From Alopecurus myosuroides (Eukaryota > Streptophyta > Magnoliopsida > Poales > Poaceae), in contig CM054061.1 of the NCBI GenBank assembly GCA_028641055.1, positions 56,248,993-56,312,992 on the forward strand: 64,000 nt of DNA, read 5' to 3'. Made by a program: the position numbers and the translations under genes. Below are positions 47,801 to 59,754 of the stretch, piece by piece. Numbering within the stretch: position 1 is the stretch's first letter; each line of letters starts with the position of its first letter. A model generated the notes under the pieces. It was not told where the DNA came from, ran no database searches, and worked only from the letters and a program-made list of their open reading frames with translations.

Positions 47801-48487
47801 AATTGTTCATGATTGATGGATTCCAAAACCTCTAATAAACAATAACCTAGTGAATAAATAGTCTATTCATCTGTGGTGTTGTTTGCTTGCTTATTGGATT
47901 TTGTTAAATGTTTTACTTTAGCATGAGTTTATACTTGTGTTATGATTGTGCTTAAGAGTATCTTATGAAACTAAAACATCCAACAAAAATCATGAACGTA
48001 TTAAGTGATACTTGCTTGTGGTGAGTAATACCCGCTGCCATGGGTATTATTCTGTCTGTTTGTTTTACCTTAGCAACCTAACCTTTGCACCCACAAGCTA
48101 TATTTTTAGCTTCCTATATACCTTGTTATGAGAGTGGTACACCACTCCATATGTGGTATGTAAGATGTGGGATATATCTAGGAACTCATGTAATAATTAA
48201 CGGTACGTTTCCAGGTAGTTCTGCACTAACCTTAATTTTGTAGTGACGTTATCAGAAATTTTAAAAATTGGCGGTTGAGTAAATTGGTAATTGGAGATTT
48301 TTTTTTTTGAAGACGGGTGTTTGGATCTAAGGTTTTGAGTATGACACCCAACTTTGCTAATTTAGGGGATTACCCCGCCTCCCAAGAAAAATCAAAGGGG
48401 GGAAGCACCTGCACTCCAACACTAACATTGTGTTTGTTGGCCCTCCCTTAGTCCTCGCTTGCGAATCTCGGGGACGAGATTCTTTTT

Positions 48488-48512
48488 AAGGGGGGAAGAC
48501 CCTGTCACATCC
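48488..48512 (+). other. Polypurine tract before LTR-B
   Basis: AAGGGGGGAAGACCC directly precedes TGTCACATCCC at 48513, with the upstream word GGGGACGAGATTC typical of Tekay-lineage Gypsy 3' ends. Confidence 0.85.
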
Positions 48513-51500
48513 CAATTTTGGATTACCTGATAACACAGTTGTTTTGCTAATTGCTTGAAAAGTAAACTATGGTTGTGTTTGTTTGAGTGCAACTAAACAA
48601 ACTAATTATATAAACTTACATGGCTAAGAAATGGAAAGCAAACTTAAAAAGATAGCAAAGCAGTAAACTAAAAATATTCAACATATTGTTCCAATGACCT
48701 TGGAAATATTTTATAAAGTAAATATTGATCAAAGAGTTTTCCAAAACTATCTTATGAATCCCATACTTGTTGAATATTATTCCAAGGCCTAAATTAAGAA
48801 AGAGGAAACACTTAATTAATTTCCCTAAAAGATTATCAGGAAAAAGAGGCTTTCTTAGATGCTTCACCAAAATCTTATCAAATGTTTTTCCAACCTTGCA
48901 AGCTTAAAAACAAAAGGATTGGAGAGCATTGACTTGCTATCCCTAGTCACATAAATATTTTGGCAAAGCATTGTTAAAGAAAAGCCAAGTGCCTTATTAA
49001 ATTGAATTTCCAATATTTCCAGAAAACAGGAAACTCAAACAAGTTACTATTGGAAACTTTCTTAAAATGATCTGAAATTAATACCAGTGCTTCCTTATAT
49101 CAAATAAGGAACACACACAAGAGGAGACCAAAAAATTGAATCAATCAAAGTCCTGAAAACATGATTTTTCTCCACAGCAACAATTGGAATTTTGAACAAG
49201 TTTGTTCTACAAACTTTTTCAAAATTCCATGAAATAAATACCACATACTCTATATCATAAATAAGGATGAAAACCAAAAGGGCACAAGTTTTTGAATTGA
49301 TTAAGTTGCCAAAAACCCCTGTTTTCTAGACAGCACCTTTTTGAAATTTGAACAAGTTTGTTCTATAAAGTAACTCAAAATGACTTGAATTTTCTACCAC
49401 ACAAGGAACACACCAAATAAGGAATGTGTGCCAAAAATTATCATTTTTGGAAGCTCCTAAGTAGTCTAATAAATTCAATGTCCATTTATGTAAGAATTGA
49501 AATTTGAACAACTTGAACTATCAAGTTTATGCAATTGAGCCAATTTTCACATATGTTGTACATATCTACTAATAAGAATTTTGGGCAAAAGGATTTTAAA
49601 TTTTGACTTTGTTTTCCTAGTGAAAACCACATTTTTCAGAGAAGAAAAGGACCTATTTGTAAATAGCCAAGGACCAAATTGTAATCCGAGTCATCTTCTT
49701 CCTAGCTCCTCTGTAGCAGCAGTCCCCTACGCCATTGCTTTCGAGTGGAAGGTTTTCAGGTGGATAAGAACCCCCCCATGTGCTCTTGTCTGCTATCTGC
49801 CCCCTCTCTCTCCCCTCAAGCTTCCTCACTCTCTCTCTCTGAAAAATCCCCAACCGAAACCCTAGCTATTAGCTCGCCGTCGATCGGCCGTTTCCGAGCT
49901 CGCCGCCGGCCGCCGTGGTTCCCATCCTCTCCGCCTCGTCTTGCTGAGCACCCGTGCTGAAGGAATCGTGGAGAAACGACTCGAGGAGGCCGCGCCGTCC
50001 GATTTCGTCTCCGAGCCCGGCGCACTCCGGCGAGCTATCGCCGTCACCTCGCTCCTCCTCCGACCTCACCGAGCTCTCCATCGCGTCTAGTGTGAGCACG
50101 CGGACCTCACGGTTCCTTTTTCCCTCTCCCTCTCCCTCTAAATCTCCGCCGCGCCTAGCTCGCTTTCCGGCCACCGTGCGCCACCGTCGCTGCCGCTCTC
50201 CGGTGACCTCCCCGGAAACGAGACCACACTCTTTTAGTCGCCCGCATCGAGTACGACTCGTAGATGGTTTGGAATCGTAAAATGGTAAACGGAATCGCTC
50301 GATTTTGGCTCGCCGGAGTCGTTCCCGCCGGCGATGACGTCGCGCTGACGCCAGCGCCTTGACCCCGCGCTGGGCAGGTCAAACCTGCACGTGTGGGCCG
50401 CGTCTGCCGCGTGGCTGCCTGGCCCGCGGGTCAGCGGCTACGGCTAGATCCGCCCCGCGGTAAAGCTAGATCTGGCCGGCCCAAAAGTGGATCTGGCCCA
50501 TCCACCCTAGTTTTTCCATTTAATTTTCACATAATGGTACATGTTTACTTTTGGACTTAAATACCTACCTAAAATATGAATTTGACCAAGAAAAAAATTC
50601 ACAGTTGTAAAGCAACAAAATCTAAACCACCTCCAATTTGTAGATCTACATTTGGATGAATATTTTAGAAATGGAAAATGTTTTGGCAACAGGTACCAGA
50701 AACAGAAAAATGAGCACTATTTTAATTTCACAACTCAGAATGAGGTGTATCCAATTGCATTGGAAAGCCCTTGAAATTTCCTAACTGGATCAATTAACCT
50801 TGCTTCCAAATTCCTGATATTTTTGAAACGGCATGCAATTTGGTAAAACACCAGAGAGCACTTAGGTGATTTTTATAAAATTATTAAACATGATTTTTGA
50901 TGCAAACTCAATTGGGTGGTCTTGTATATGTTTAGGGATATCCAAAACTAGATGGGTTTAATTTTTAGAGCATCATAGAAAATTTGGTGGACAGATCCTT
51001 AAATTGCTTGTTTCTGCCATTCTGGCATTTTAGGTATTTAAATTGAGTAATTATATTTTTGTGTTGCAATATTGTTTTCTAGCATGTACAAGTTGTGTGA
51101 ACTTGTTTTCTAAGGTTTACTTAGCCATTTTAGCATGTTATATTGTGTGGACTTGAGTTGAGAATAAATAGGATTTTTGTTAGTAGCATATGTTTTATCT
51201 CTAGTTTATACTTGCATAGAATTTTTGAGTGATAAATTATGTGCAAGCACTTGGATTGTTGATTGAATCCAGTACCATGTTGGTACTTATTTTGTGTTGG
51301 TATCACCTCTGCTAGCTTGCATTTGATTTGGTAGAGAAGCATGAGTAGTTTAGTCATCACTATGCAAATGTTGGAAAAATTCTCTCATGTGTAGAATTTT
51401 TGGCATAAAAATTTGTGGTTGTGTAGCCACATATTTTTGTGTTGTGCTCATAGGACCAGTAGCATTTTTATTATGTTTTTATGAGTACTTTAACCCTAAA

Positions 51501-54500
51501 GTTTTCACTTGTGTGGGAATAATAGCATGAGTAACATTACCTTGCTTATGTTAGCATCCTATTATTTTCTACTAGTATTGTTATTGCACTAGATGCTAGT
51601 TTAGGCTTTTGTTAATTTTTAGCAAGTATGACCAGAGGCCTTGTGACCTCTTAATTCTTTGTTATGCTAGTGGAACACCCACTGGTATCATTGCATTTTT
51701 GGAGGAAACATTATTTCCCCCACACTAGATGTGTTTCTTTTATATAGTTCTATAACTAATGAGTGCCTAGTATTTTTGCCTTGGGATTTTAAGTGCTAAA
51801 GGAAAATGTGTATGCTTCTGTTTGTAAGTGGTTGTAATAATGTGTGGCTTGCTAGGAAAATCCATCTTTGGAGTGTTGTTTGATTCCTCTAGTAATGCCC
51901 TTTTTATTACCACTAGTATGTAGGAGTTGCCCTGCAAATTGATGCATTGTTTTATTTAAATGGGATATTTTGTTATAGCAAGTATAGATGTTTTTCACTC
52001 CTGTTTTTATGACATGGAACCTCTGGTTGTATTTCAATTACTTGATTGAAATCATCCATTGGTTCTTCATGTTTGAGCAGTACTAGTTTCCCTAGCATTT
52101 TTGTATTGACTTATTTTTCCTGCCAACTTGTGTTTGGTAGATAGTTGTGTATCCTAGCATGAGGACATGTTTCCATTTCCCATTATGATAACATGGTTCC
52201 TTGTTTGCATTTTATTACTTTACTTGTTATGCATGCTTGCATAGCAAACCCTTAGTAGAAGCATGTCTATAGGATTCCTCCTTTTTAGTCATTGTTTCTA
52301 TTGTTCTCACTATGAGAATTGTGTGTTTTGTGATGAGTCTATTACCTTGCTACACTTGTGTAGGCTCACTGATTTGTACAAGTAACTTTTGCAAATCATG
52401 TGCCTTATTTATTCTTGGTGTGAATTTAGGCTTAGTAGGATAGCTATTTTTTTTTCTTTTTATGGTTTGGTGGATAGACCCATTGCCATGATTATTATTG
52501 TGCATGTTTTATATACTTTTAGTAGTCTCGCCCTTGTGAAACGAAGTGTATTTTGGGTTTATTAATATCTTGGTATGAGAGTGGAACACCCACTGAATCC
52601 ATGATATTAAGGTTGTGAGATATGTTCCTCCAACCTTAAGCTGTCTTATTAAATGGCATTTCTGCCAAGTGTGTTTGTTTGATTGTTTGCTCCATTAATA
52701 ATTGTGTGATTGGTTATTATTAGTTTCCTTGCTGTATGTATTGTTATGTATGGTTGCTTGCCTTGATTGGTTCTGAATGTGTGTCCTTTATTCTCTTTAC
52801 GACGTTAGAAAACAAAGAGGAAGGGAGTGTCGTGAAGCTCTGTTCCAAGTTCCAGTCACTCCAAAACCAGGGACACAAGGAGTTACCAGGCAAGCCATCC
52901 TGATGCTTGCTGATACAATACTTATCATTATCTATCATGCATGTTTTACCTCTGAAGTTTTACCAAAACTTGATTATCAAAACTATTTTTTGATGTGGCT
53001 ATTACTACTATACTAGTATATAGGTTACTATTATGCCAGTAGTTAAACTTGGTAATACCAAGCCCATAAGCCACCATATGGTATTTATTACCATCAAATA
53101 TACTAGTCCCTAAGTGGACACCCTAAAATTTTGATTCTAAAAAACAAAGCCTTTACGGAAAAACCAGGAGAAAAGGCGGATCCTTGTTCTCCGGAGGAAT
53201 GTGGAAGTGGTCATTTTTGAGAAATTGGTGTTTTCAAAAATGACACATAACCTAGTCTTCGCCGGACAACCTTTACCGTACTGCCACTCTACCCCTATAT
53301 GGGTATGGGGCCTATCTAGATGCTTGAACTTGTTAGTGTATGCTTTATTCCAAAGTGCTATAGAGGAGCGGATTCTCTGAACCGAAGTGTCGCCAGGAGA
53401 GGGAAACGGGACATACACAATGTGGGATTAATTTTCCCTCCGGATGCGACATCTGGGCCTCCTGGCTAGGCAGGGCGGGTCCTGATGCCGGGGAGACAAC
53501 CCATCTGAAGGAATGAGCATATACTAGCTTGTGTCAGAGTGGACAGTTAGGATCAAATTCTCTGGTGCTTGCATATCGCTGTGACGATCCATGGGTGGTC
53601 CATGGCAGAGTTCTGAATCTGGTGGATGTGTACACCTCTGCAGAGTACAACTTTTTCGAAGAAGCCGCGTCCTCGGATATGGACAGTTGAATGGCCATGT
53701 AGCTAGCATTGTGTCAATGTTTTCAAAAGAGGAAGTTTTTGAAAAGGAATTTTTGAAGGGAAGTGTTGAACTTGTGAAGTTCGGAAAGGAAGGAAAACGT
53801 ATACCGTGGAGGTATCGTCGATGATGAAAAGCCAGATGTTGTTATACAAAACAAAGTGTTTTGCAAAGAAAACCTTTCCTACTCTAAGCAAGAATTCTGG
53901 AAACTGATTCCAAGAAGTTTTGCAAAGAGAAAATATTCTTTAACAAAGTTTTACAAAACCTCTTGTACATTTGATATCGACAAGTGAAATAAAACTATAT
54001 TATTTTCTTCTGAAGTATCTTCTTCAACGAAGATACAGATTAACCAACTGCAACTGTGGTGTCATCGTATATGAACACCATTGATAGTGAACCCTATTTA
54101 TAGCCTACCTATTCCACCATATAAGCATATTTGCATGTTTGGTAAGTCACATGATGGATGTCTTGCTGAGTACATTCAAATGTACTCATTATGGTTTCGC
54201 CCCTGGTATCTACTTGCCAGACTTTGAGAAGGAGCCTCCGAAGAAGATCTATGAAGAGAAGTACGGAGCTGACGGCTTTGCGAACTAGGATCGTCTCCAG
54301 GTCAGCAGCCTGTAGGTTAAGGCGTGACTTGGGCTCATCTACGTTGTGTTTTTAATTGTCTTCCGCTGTGTTTGATAAGTTTCCTGCCCTACGTGGCAGT
54401 TGTGTTAAACTTGATCATGTGATCATGTAATACCTTTATGTATTCGTGTAATGGATGATGTATTTCTGTGTGCCAACTGTGTATGTTGTTCACGACTGAT

Positions 54501-54563
54501 CTTTCTGGGATCGTGAATGTATGCATACGGAGGGTTTCAGACTGCCGGTCTGGGGTCCTTACA
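48513..54563 (+). repeat. LTR-B (recombinant middle LTR) of the LARD-like complex
   Basis: 6051 bp. Substitutions versus LTR-A are scattered from the start up to 53985, about a dozen in the first 800 bp by eye. From 53986 to the end I find none. This switch in identity marks LTR-B as a chimera (see findings). It holds its own copy of the GC-rich island. Confidence 0.9.
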
Positions 54564-55283
54564 GAGTTGGTATTAGAGCTATCCTGACCTTAGGAGACCT
54601 TAGTTAGCATGGGCGTCAGATAGGAAAGAAAAGTATTTTTGAGTAAAAACCTATTTACTATCTACATTATTTTTATCTAAGGGAATTTTAGTATATTTTC
54701 CCTCCTTATTATCTTATCAAAAGATTCTAAAGGCATATCTCTCTCGGTTAAGAGTTTATTTCTTACTTGTTTGCAACTGCTCCGCTCTGTTTTTGAAACA
54801 TCTCTCGTCTTTGAAGTTTTCTGTTCAGAAAATAGTTGGGGTTTCAAAAACAAATTGTTGCATATTCTTACCTCTCTCAGTTAAAAGTTTTATCAAAACC
54901 TTACTTCTACTATCTTGTTTCCATCTAAAAACTTGTATACTTGACGATGTCCCGAGAAGACCAAAATAATTGCCTAGCTCTACAGTGATGATGGTCAGAA
55001 GTAGATATAGTTCTTCAGCCACTTCTAGGATTTTTGGATCAGTCTAGTTTGGAGTAATTTAGCGATGATTCCATTAGTCGCCTCCCCCGACGTAGCTCCA
55101 ATGGATCCTTGCTTGTGTGTTATGGCTTGCTTATGTGTGTCCGTAGCACTTTGTGCTATTGTGTGGTGTAGAATGTGGTTCATCTAGGCCTCTATATGTT
55201 TGTGGGGTGCTCAAAATTTGCAAATTTGTGATTGCCCCGCTCTTGTTTTTGAATCGCCCCTTGTTAGGTTTTTGCAAGAAAAA
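54564..55283 (+). repeat. Truncated second internal domain
   Basis: 720 bp collinear with 44874-45593, with only two substitutions noticed (t/c near 45210/54900 and g/c near 45457/55147). It ends at the run 'gcaagaaaaa' and is followed by filler DNA. It begins with the same primer-binding site. Confidence 0.9.
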
Positions 55284-55317
55284 CATATAGAGGGGTCAGC
55301 AGCCTATAGGTTAAGGA
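55284..55317 (+). other. Filler DNA at a deletion junction
   Basis: Between the truncated internal domain and the truncated LTR lie about 34 bases. The first part, with its neighbouring bases (acatatagagg, 55283-55293), is the reverse complement of cctctatatgt at 55189-55199. The second part (ggtcagcagcctataggtta, 55293-55312) duplicates the LTR-C stretch at 55372-55391. Such templated filler is characteristic of synthesis-dependent end joining. Confidence 0.65.
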
Positions 55318-55604
55318 GATCTATGAAGAGAAGTACGGAGCTGACGGCTTTGCGAACTAGGATCGTCTCCGGGTCAGCAGCCTATAGGTTAAGGCGTGAC
55401 TTGGGCTCATCTATGTTGTGTTTTTAATTGTCTTCCGCTGTGTTTGATAAGTTGCCTGCCCTACGTGGCAGTTGTGTTAAACTTTCGTGTAATGGATGAT
55501 GTATTTCTGTGTGCCAACTGTGTATGTTGTTCACGACTGATCTTTCTGGGATCGTAAATGTATGCATACGGAGGGTTTCAGACTGCCGGTCTGGGGTCCT
55601 TACA
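55318..55604 (+). repeat. Truncated LTR-C, original 3' LTR end
   Basis: Corresponds to about 44555-44873 of LTR-A with a deletion of about 30 bp (tgatcatgtgatcatgtaat region). It has several substitutions that LTR-A and LTR-B do not share (ctccggg, cctatagg, catctatg, gttgcctg, cgtaaat). It ends GGGTCCTTACA at 55604, followed by the CTATG target duplication, so it is the true right end of the original insertion. Confidence 0.88.
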
Positions 55605-55609
55605 CTATG

Positions 55610-58065
55610 AACGGAATTCTAGTAATCTGTTGGAAGAGTTCTCACAAGCGTCAATTTATTCAAAACAAAATGACTCCGGGAGTCCATCAATATGGAGTTC
55701 CTTCATGTTTTGCTTTCCGATATGAACTAAAATGGTGGTGCCACAATTTAAGTGAAACTCTTTTACGTCTTGCAACGTTTAGCATTTGGTCTTATAGATG
55801 TTTACTTTACCAACATGATTTAAATTAACATATCCATCAATTATGGAATATGGTCATAGTTTGAATAATATCATTTGTTCTCACAAAAGACTAGAACAAA
55901 ATAACAACTTGTTAAGTTCTTAAAATAAATCTTGAATGTTTGGTTCGATACGACAATGAACACAATAACACTTTATTTATGTTCTTGTCATAATCGATTC
56001 CACATCTATTACTAATTCTTTTAGGCCCTTGTATTTCTTGCATTGGGTTGCTTTGTATGACAACTCATACCAACCAATGTGGTATCAAAAATACCCAAAA
56101 AATACTTTGTTAACTAGTAATACATCTATAACTTGTATATCAAGCATATACTCCTGAGCTGGACTTTTCCAGTTATGTTCTTTTTCTGCCATATATCTTT
56201 TTGTAATTCTATTTTTAATACTCCCTTTCCTTTACAGAAGAATCATTCAACATCAAACAATGCTAGTCGTACTAGCTTATTTTCTTTGGAGTGTTAGTCA
56301 TATACTATCACCCATTGAGTCATACTTTGAGTTTGATTGTTCTACTAATATCACCATATTAATAGTATTATTCTAGATTCCACTCTTAGCAATCTCCAAG
56401 TAAGGTAAACGACTTTACCCATACATTTGATCCATCTCATCATAACAATTTTCTGATTAAGCTACTATAGCTCGAAGGAAGGAATTTAGAGGATAATGTT
56501 TAGCGCCCAATTTCTTGGAATATTCAAACGCCTAGCATCTTCAATCATTGCATATATTCAAATAATATAAGCATACATTGTCACGCTAAATTATACTCAG
56601 TCATGTTGCTACAAATAACTTTCTAGATATGAATATATCTTTCACTTGATTGTTTCTGAAACAACTCTTTTCAGTTCCAAAATCACCTTGATCAACAAAA
56701 CATTTTTTTGAAGATAAAGTAATATGGAAGCAACCATGACTCTGGATTCTAAGTAGGAATTATTTGCTCTCTAGATCAATCAATCATTAACCATATGGAG
56801 CTAGGTAGGAAATACCAAAAATATACAATAGGACTCAATTTTAAATTTCACTAATACGGTACCAATCTTAAATGATTTTTACCAGATCATAACAGTTGTA
56901 TCTCAATTAACAATCTAAGTGTAAGGTAGTTATGCGGATGCCAATGAATACTACAATTTGTGCAAATTCACTATGATTGGTTGTTTATGATAAATAAGTT
57001 CAAGTTAATTCAAAATTATGCCATGAACTCCCACTCAAAAACAACATCCCTCTTAGTCGTCTTTAGTGATTACACGAACCAAATTCCCTACACCAAAACC
57101 GATCATCACGTGAGATGATGTAGCATCAAAGGCGAACATCGACATGTTCATCATATCATCAATATGACTCATGCTTTACCTTTCGGTTACGTGTTCCGAG
57201 GCCATGTTTGTACATGCTAGGCTCACCAAGTAGAACCGTAGTATTGCGTGTGTTTCAAGGCCATGTCTGTACATGCTAAGCTTGAAAACACCTGTTGTAT
57301 GCGAACGTTGAGTCTATCACACCCGATCATCACGTGGTGTCTCGAAACGACGAACTTTCTTAACGGTGCATACTTAAGGAAGAACACATTATTATATTGA
57401 TATTAAGTGAGAGGGATCATCTTATAATGCTATTGTCGCTATCTAAGAGAAACAAGATGCATAAAAGGAATAACATCACATACATCACATGTAAGGATAA
57501 CGCGATATGATATGGTCCTCCTTGCACTTGATCTCCATCATGTGCATTATGGTATGATCTCCATCATTCCACCGGCGTGGTACCAAGTACCATGGAACCC
57601 CAATCTTGATTGTTCATCAATAATAAGGCAACCATATGGATACCTTCCGGTATATAAATAATTTACAAAAGAGATCATCTCATAATCAATTTTTTAACAT
57701 TGACCATATCACATCACATGCCCAACAAAAACTAGTTAGACGCCTCTAATTTTTTTTTGCATATTTTACGTGGCTTAGGGATTTCGAGGATAGAACCATT
57801 CATACCTACGAACATCAACCACAATGTTGATAAACACATTTTTAACAACCCTTCGTAGATTAGATTTTAACTATAGTAGGAGAAACGGACACCCCCTTAG
57901 CCACAAGTGAGACAACTCTCGCGTACATAGTACACGTAAACTTAGTCTGGGGCAGCTTCATCCTACTATGCCACTAAGATCATAAAATACTCAAGGAGGC
58001 AATAACATGATCATCAACGCCCACATACTCATATGTGTTCTACCCGTACAAAACATCTACGCATA
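55610..58065 (-). pseudogene. Decayed 5' internal part (gag/pol) of the BARE/Angela-like element
   Basis: Continuation of the BARE/Angela-like body to the right of the nested complex. It is AT-rich with stops in all frames; no gag motif is legible. Assignment rests on position between the pol relic and the primer-binding site. Confidence 0.55.
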
Positions 58066-58083
58066 GATCCGACTCTGATACCA
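58066..58083 (-). other. Primer-binding site of the BARE/Angela-like element
   Basis: Minus-strand TGGTATCAGAGTCGGATC, one base inside the LTR, complementary to initiator methionine tRNA; establishes minus orientation. Confidence 0.9.
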
Positions 58084-58084
58084 C

Positions 58085-59754
58085 TGAAGGGGTCGTTGCA
58101 TAGAAAACAAAAATTTTCCTACACGAGAGACACTCGAAAGGCCAAGATCTAATCTAGGAGACAAAGTGCAACGGGCAAAGAGAGGGTAAAGGAGAACACA
58201 TACCCTCGAAGACACAAAGCGTTACGATATCAAATCTCGTTGTTGGCGTAGTCGTACTCATACCGATCCCGAGAGCGAGAAGATGTGCACCGCAATCCGG
58301 TGGTGCCTCCGTGATCGGTCACACGTACGGTTGATGACAACCTCTGTTCCCTCGAACCAGAGGGGAGGCGGAAGTAGAGGATCCCTCGGAACTCCAGCAG
58401 CACGACAGCGTGGTGTGGTGGAGAAAAACATTGCTCAGGGCTTCGCCAAGCGCACGAACAAGTAGTGGAGCAGCGGCAGGAGGGACGAAGACATGACACA
58501 AGTGTGTGTGTGTGTGTGGGAGAGGGAGCTCCCACCCCTCCTGTTATAGGAGGGGATGGCAGCCACGAATTTTTGGGTGTCTCCACCTCTCCATCATCAT
58601 GTGAGTGGAGTCTCCACTCAACCCTCTCATTCTTCCATTAATTCCCACTCAAGATCCCAAGGGTTTTCTTTAATAAATAAATAAAACAATTTTATTTCTT
58701 TATTCTAATATTTGTTAATTCCATTAACAAACATTAACATATAACCCCTTGAGTTAGTTTTATTTAACAACCTTTTGATAAGAATCCCTTTGAACTATTT
58801 CAAAATTACCCGAAACAATTCCGGTGACTATTTCAATATTCCCCGAAACAATTTTGGTGCTGTCCAAACTTTTCTCCGATATTCCGTATCCTCTCAAATG
58901 TGTCATCGAAGCTTAAGTGTGTCACCCTACGGTTCGCGAATAACATAGACATGATCGAAACACCTCTCCGATCAATAATCAACAGCGGGATCTGGAGATC
59001 CGTGAGGACTCCTATATATTCAACGATGACTCTCGTGATCGTGTGAACTATCAACGTCGTGAACTATTCCCTTTGTCTCGAGATATTTTACTTGTCTGAG
59101 ATTCAATCATTGGTACCAACCATACCTTGTTTAATCTCATTACCGACAAGTACTCTTTTCTTGTTCCCATGATATAACATCCTTGTGATCATATCACGTG
59201 CTTGCAAGCGGTGTCGATGTGATATCACCGAGAGGGGCCAGAGTGTATCTCTCCGTCATTTTGGATGGACAAATCCCACTTTTGATCCATGATCATCAAC
59301 TAATACTTTCCGAATACCTAACGACACCTTTATAGTCACCCTATTACGGTGTGATGTTTGATGACATCAAAGCACCCTTCCGGTATCAGTGATTGACATG
59401 ATATCATGGTCTAAGGAATAAGTTACTTCGTATGCAAGATATAACAATATAAACTAAATGACTTGATCGTATTGTTATCTTGATATTGGGTCTATGTTCA
59501 TCACATCATTCTTCTAATGATATGACCTCGTTATTAACGACATCCAATGTTCATGATCAGGAAACCTTGATCATCTATTAATCAATGAGCTAGTTAAAAG
59601 AGAGGCTTTACTAGGAACCATTGTTTGTTTATTAAACACACATGTATCAACGTTTCCGGTTAATACAATTCTAGCATGAGAAATAAACATTTATCATAAA
59701 CAAGGAATAAGATAATAACCACTTTATTATTGCCTCTCAGGCATATTCCCTTCA
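58085..59754 (-). repeat. 5' LTR (minus sense) of the BARE/Angela-like element
   Basis: 1670 bp, TGAAGGGGTCGTTGCATAG to ATTCCCTTCA on the plus strand. The GT run (58503-58519) is longer than in LTR1. The TATA position, TATAAAAG in the other LTR, reads TATAACAG on the minus strand here (plus 58541-58548), so the promoter-bearing copy is degraded. Confidence 0.92.

Larger units (their letters stand above)
44874..48512 (+). mobile_element. Internal domain of the LARD-like complex (non-coding)
   Basis: 3639 bp between LTR-A and LTR-B. It starts with the primer-binding site, has no open frame longer than about 107 codons, and shows no gag, protease, integrase or RT motif. The section 46500-48190 resembles the middle of the LTR (see findings). 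The last 150 bp contain an 'aaaggggggaag' word and the true polypurine tract. It depends on another element for every protein. Confidence 0.85.
38813..55604 (+). mobile_element. LARD-like Gypsy complex with tandem LTR-internal-LTR-internal-LTR structure (Tekay-like ends)
   Basis: Outer flanks are a perfect 5-bp duplication CTATG (38808-38812 and 55605-55609), so the whole 16.8 kb is one insertion locus. Order: LTR-A 38813-44873, internal 44874-48512, LTR-B 48513-54563, truncated internal 54564-55283, filler, truncated LTR-C to 55604. LTRs start TGTCACATCCC and end GGGTCCTTACA. The polypurine context (GGGGACGAGATT, then AAGGGGGGAAGA) matches Tekay-type chromovirus Gypsy elements. No gag-pol remains anywhere. 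With about 6-kb LTRs and a 3.6-kb internal domain it fits the LARD (large retrotransposon derivative) class. Three LTR ends imply unequal recombination after insertion. Confidence 0.88.
34601..59754 (-). mobile_element. BARE-1/Angela-like Copia element (minus strand), split by a nested LARD-like complex
   Basis: The two LTRs (34601-36244 and 58085-59754) share 7-bp inverted ends TGAAGGG/CCCTTCA and are flanked by a perfect 5-bp duplication ATACT (34596-34600, 59755-59759). On the minus strand the LTR begins TGAAGGGAATATGCC..GAGGCAATAATAAA, very like Angela/WIS/BARE-1 (normally TGTTGGAAATATGCC). Primer-binding site and purine tract are in place for minus orientation. The internal region (36245-38812 and 55610-58084) is AT-rich and riddled with stops but keeps pol traces. 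Span is 25.2 kb; about 8.4 kb without the nested insert, normal for this group. Confidence 0.92.

Noticed and set aside
38926..53824. Pairs of nearly identical small open frames about 9.69 kb apart, which could suggest a segmental gene duplication
   Set aside because: They fall inside the two LTRs of the LARD-like complex, carry no domains and are explained by LTR duplication.
48513..55604. A second independent insertion of the same LARD-like element next to the first
   Set aside because: No separate target duplication, direct polypurine tract-LTR junction at 48512/48513 and the mismatch pattern favour one locus altered by recombination.
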